From assembly GCF_001317345.1 (NCBI RefSeq), contig NZ_JXCG01000010.1, positions 1 to 63,056 on the forward strand: a DNA stretch of 63,056 bases, given 5' to 3'. The DNA is from Thermococcus sp. EP1 (GTDB taxonomy: Archaea > Methanobacteriota_B > Thermococci > Thermococcales > Thermococcaceae). Both the position numbers and the translations under genes were made by a program. The notes under the pieces are model-generated. The model ran no database searches, was not told where the DNA came from, and worked only from the letters and a program-made list of their open reading frames with translations. Shown here one piece after another: positions 62,300-63,056 of the stretch. How positions within the stretch are numbered: position 1 is the first letter of the stretch; every line of letters starts with the position of its first letter.

Positions 62300-63056
62300 T
62301 ATTTGGTAAGGAAGAGGTTAAAGAGGAAATAAAGTTACGAGTTGCTGAGGCCCTTAAGCGAGATGTTGGGAGAGGTGTGGTTAGGTTTGATAGGAGATAT
62401 CAAAGGCAATTGGGAGTAGGGCCCGGTGATATAGTAGAATTAGAAGGAGAAAGGAAAACAGCTGCCATAGTGGAGAATGCTCATCCAGATGATAGGGGTC
62501 TTGACATAATACGAATGGATGGTTACATCAGAAGAAATGCTGGGGTTAGTATAGGGGACTACATTACTCTGAGAAAAGCTGAGGTTCAAGAGGCTAGAAA
62601 AGTTGTGTTGGCCCCAGCTCAGAGAGGGGTCTACCTTCAAATTCCAGGGGAACTTGTTAAAAGGAACCTCTTGGGGAGACCCGTTGTTAAAGGGGACTTG
62701 ATAGTAGCTAGTGGAAGGGAAACGGAGATTTACACGGGTTCTCCATTTGATGAACTTTTCAGAGGATTCTTTGAGAGTTTGCCATTAGGATTTGGTGAGT
62801 TAAAGTTCATTGTAGTGAACACAGCTCCAAAGGGCATAGTTCAGATAACGTACAATACCGAGATAGAGGTGCTTCCACAGGCGGTAGAGGTTAAAGAAGA
62901 AAAAGTTCCTGAAGTTACTTATGAGGACATTGGTGGTCTTAAAGACGCTGTTCAAAAAATTAGAGAAATGGTAGAGCTTCCCTTAAAGCACCCAGAGCTC
63001 TTCGAGAGACTTGGAATTGAACCGCCGAAGGGTGTTCTACTTTATGGTCCTCCTGG
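62296..63056 (+). CDS. CDC48/VAT AAA ATPase (3' truncated)
   Basis: 253 codons visible, then the window ends within the first Walker A (LLYGPPG). The N domain (double-psi barrel, [39 protein letters not shown]) and the linker [30 protein letters not shown] are those of archaeal CDC48. Unfolds proteins for the proteasome. The ATG overlaps the upstream stop (ATGA) and follows AAGGTGAT. Confidence 0.93.
   Translation, partial: MIFGKEEVKEEIKLRVAEALKRDVGRGVVRFDRRYQRQLGVGPGDIVELEGERKTAAIVENAHPDDRGLDIIRMDGYIRRNAGVSIGDYITLRKAEVQEARKVVLAPAQRGVYLQIPGELVKRNLLGRPVVKGDLIVASGRETEIYTGSPFDELFRGFFESLPLGFGELKFIVVNTAPKGIVQITYNTEIEVLPQAVEVKEEKVPEVTYEDIGGLKDAVQKIREMVELPLKHPELFERLGIEPPKGVLLYGPP

Noticed and set aside
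1-63056. CRISPR array
   Set aside because: No set of regularly spaced direct repeats of about 30 bp was seen anywhere on either strand.

Overview
The window looks like a chromosomal segment of a low-GC Thermococcales archaeon, most like Thermococcus. The support is: archaeal TATA/BRE promoters and GGTGA-type ribosome binding sites, archaeal SRP54, RNase P subunit 4, Trm5b, MTA phosphorylase with a C-terminal CxC, CDC48, DUF257 and DUF835 proteins, ferredoxin-dependent 2-oxoacid oxidoreductase, HypCD, an unlinked 5S rRNA gene and several C/D box sRNAs. Coding density is high, with many ATGA overlaps. No CRISPR array and no intact transposase were seen.

Layout. 1-2.3 kb: korABC (korA cut by the window edge). 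2.4-4.7 kb: DUF192, a nucleotidyltransferase, trm5b and tRNA-Glu. 4.7-6.5 kb: FecCD/BtuCD-type importer. 6.5-9.3 kb: secreted GH13 pullulan/cyclodextrin hydrolase and a THEP1 NTPase. 9.3-10.5 kb: secreted CWB2-like protein. 10.8-16.9 kb: mtnA, iron alcohol dehydrogenase, Lhr helicase, M20 hydrolase. 17-26.8 kb: metal-dependent hydrolases, TatD, a DHPS-like protein, an ABC exporter, Nudix, PfkB and DapA-family enzymes. 26.9-30.6 kb: hypCD, a DUF835 membrane protein, alanine aminotransferase. 30.6-35.1 kb: MoaD/ThiS protein, tRNA-Arg, Lrp and GfcR-like regulators, and a ykgJ/RAM/srp54 operon. 35.2-35.5 kb: IS200/IS605-like remnant with a highly structured core. 35.6-41.2 kb: MFS transporter, DUF89, MtnP, cupin, DUF257. 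41.4-41.8 kb: possible integrase relic at tRNA-Gly. 42-53 kb: nucleotidyltransferase, frameshifted winged-helix gene, TPR protein, Sua5, glycosyltransferase, second CWB2 paralogue, AsnB, GPN GTPase with an in-frame TAG, MinD, PIN-ATPase. 53-56.3 kb: Maf, PHP, and the methylmalonyl-CoA genes mcmA2-meaB-mce. 56.3-63 kb: 5S rRNA, an OB-fold/winged-helix protein, RNase P Rpp21, SerRS, MoeA, an acidic Trp-rich microprotein, an RNase H-fold protein and CDC48 (cut by the window edge).

How the parts connect. The strongest system-level signal is an inverted repeat, TTGGATA-N3-TATCCAA and close variants, at three places: before the BtuC-like permease, before the B12-binding subunit of methylmalonyl-CoA mutase and before MeaB. 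This suggests a cobalamin regulon joining B12 uptake to B12-dependent propionyl/methylmalonyl metabolism. Other hidden structure includes five C/D box sRNAs with matching terminal stems, a palindromic TATA box apparently shared by 5S rRNA and a divergent gene, a 50-bp promoter block duplicated at identical spacing before two secreted paralogues, and two broken conserved genes (amber codon in the GPN GTPase; G-tract frameshift in a winged-helix gene).
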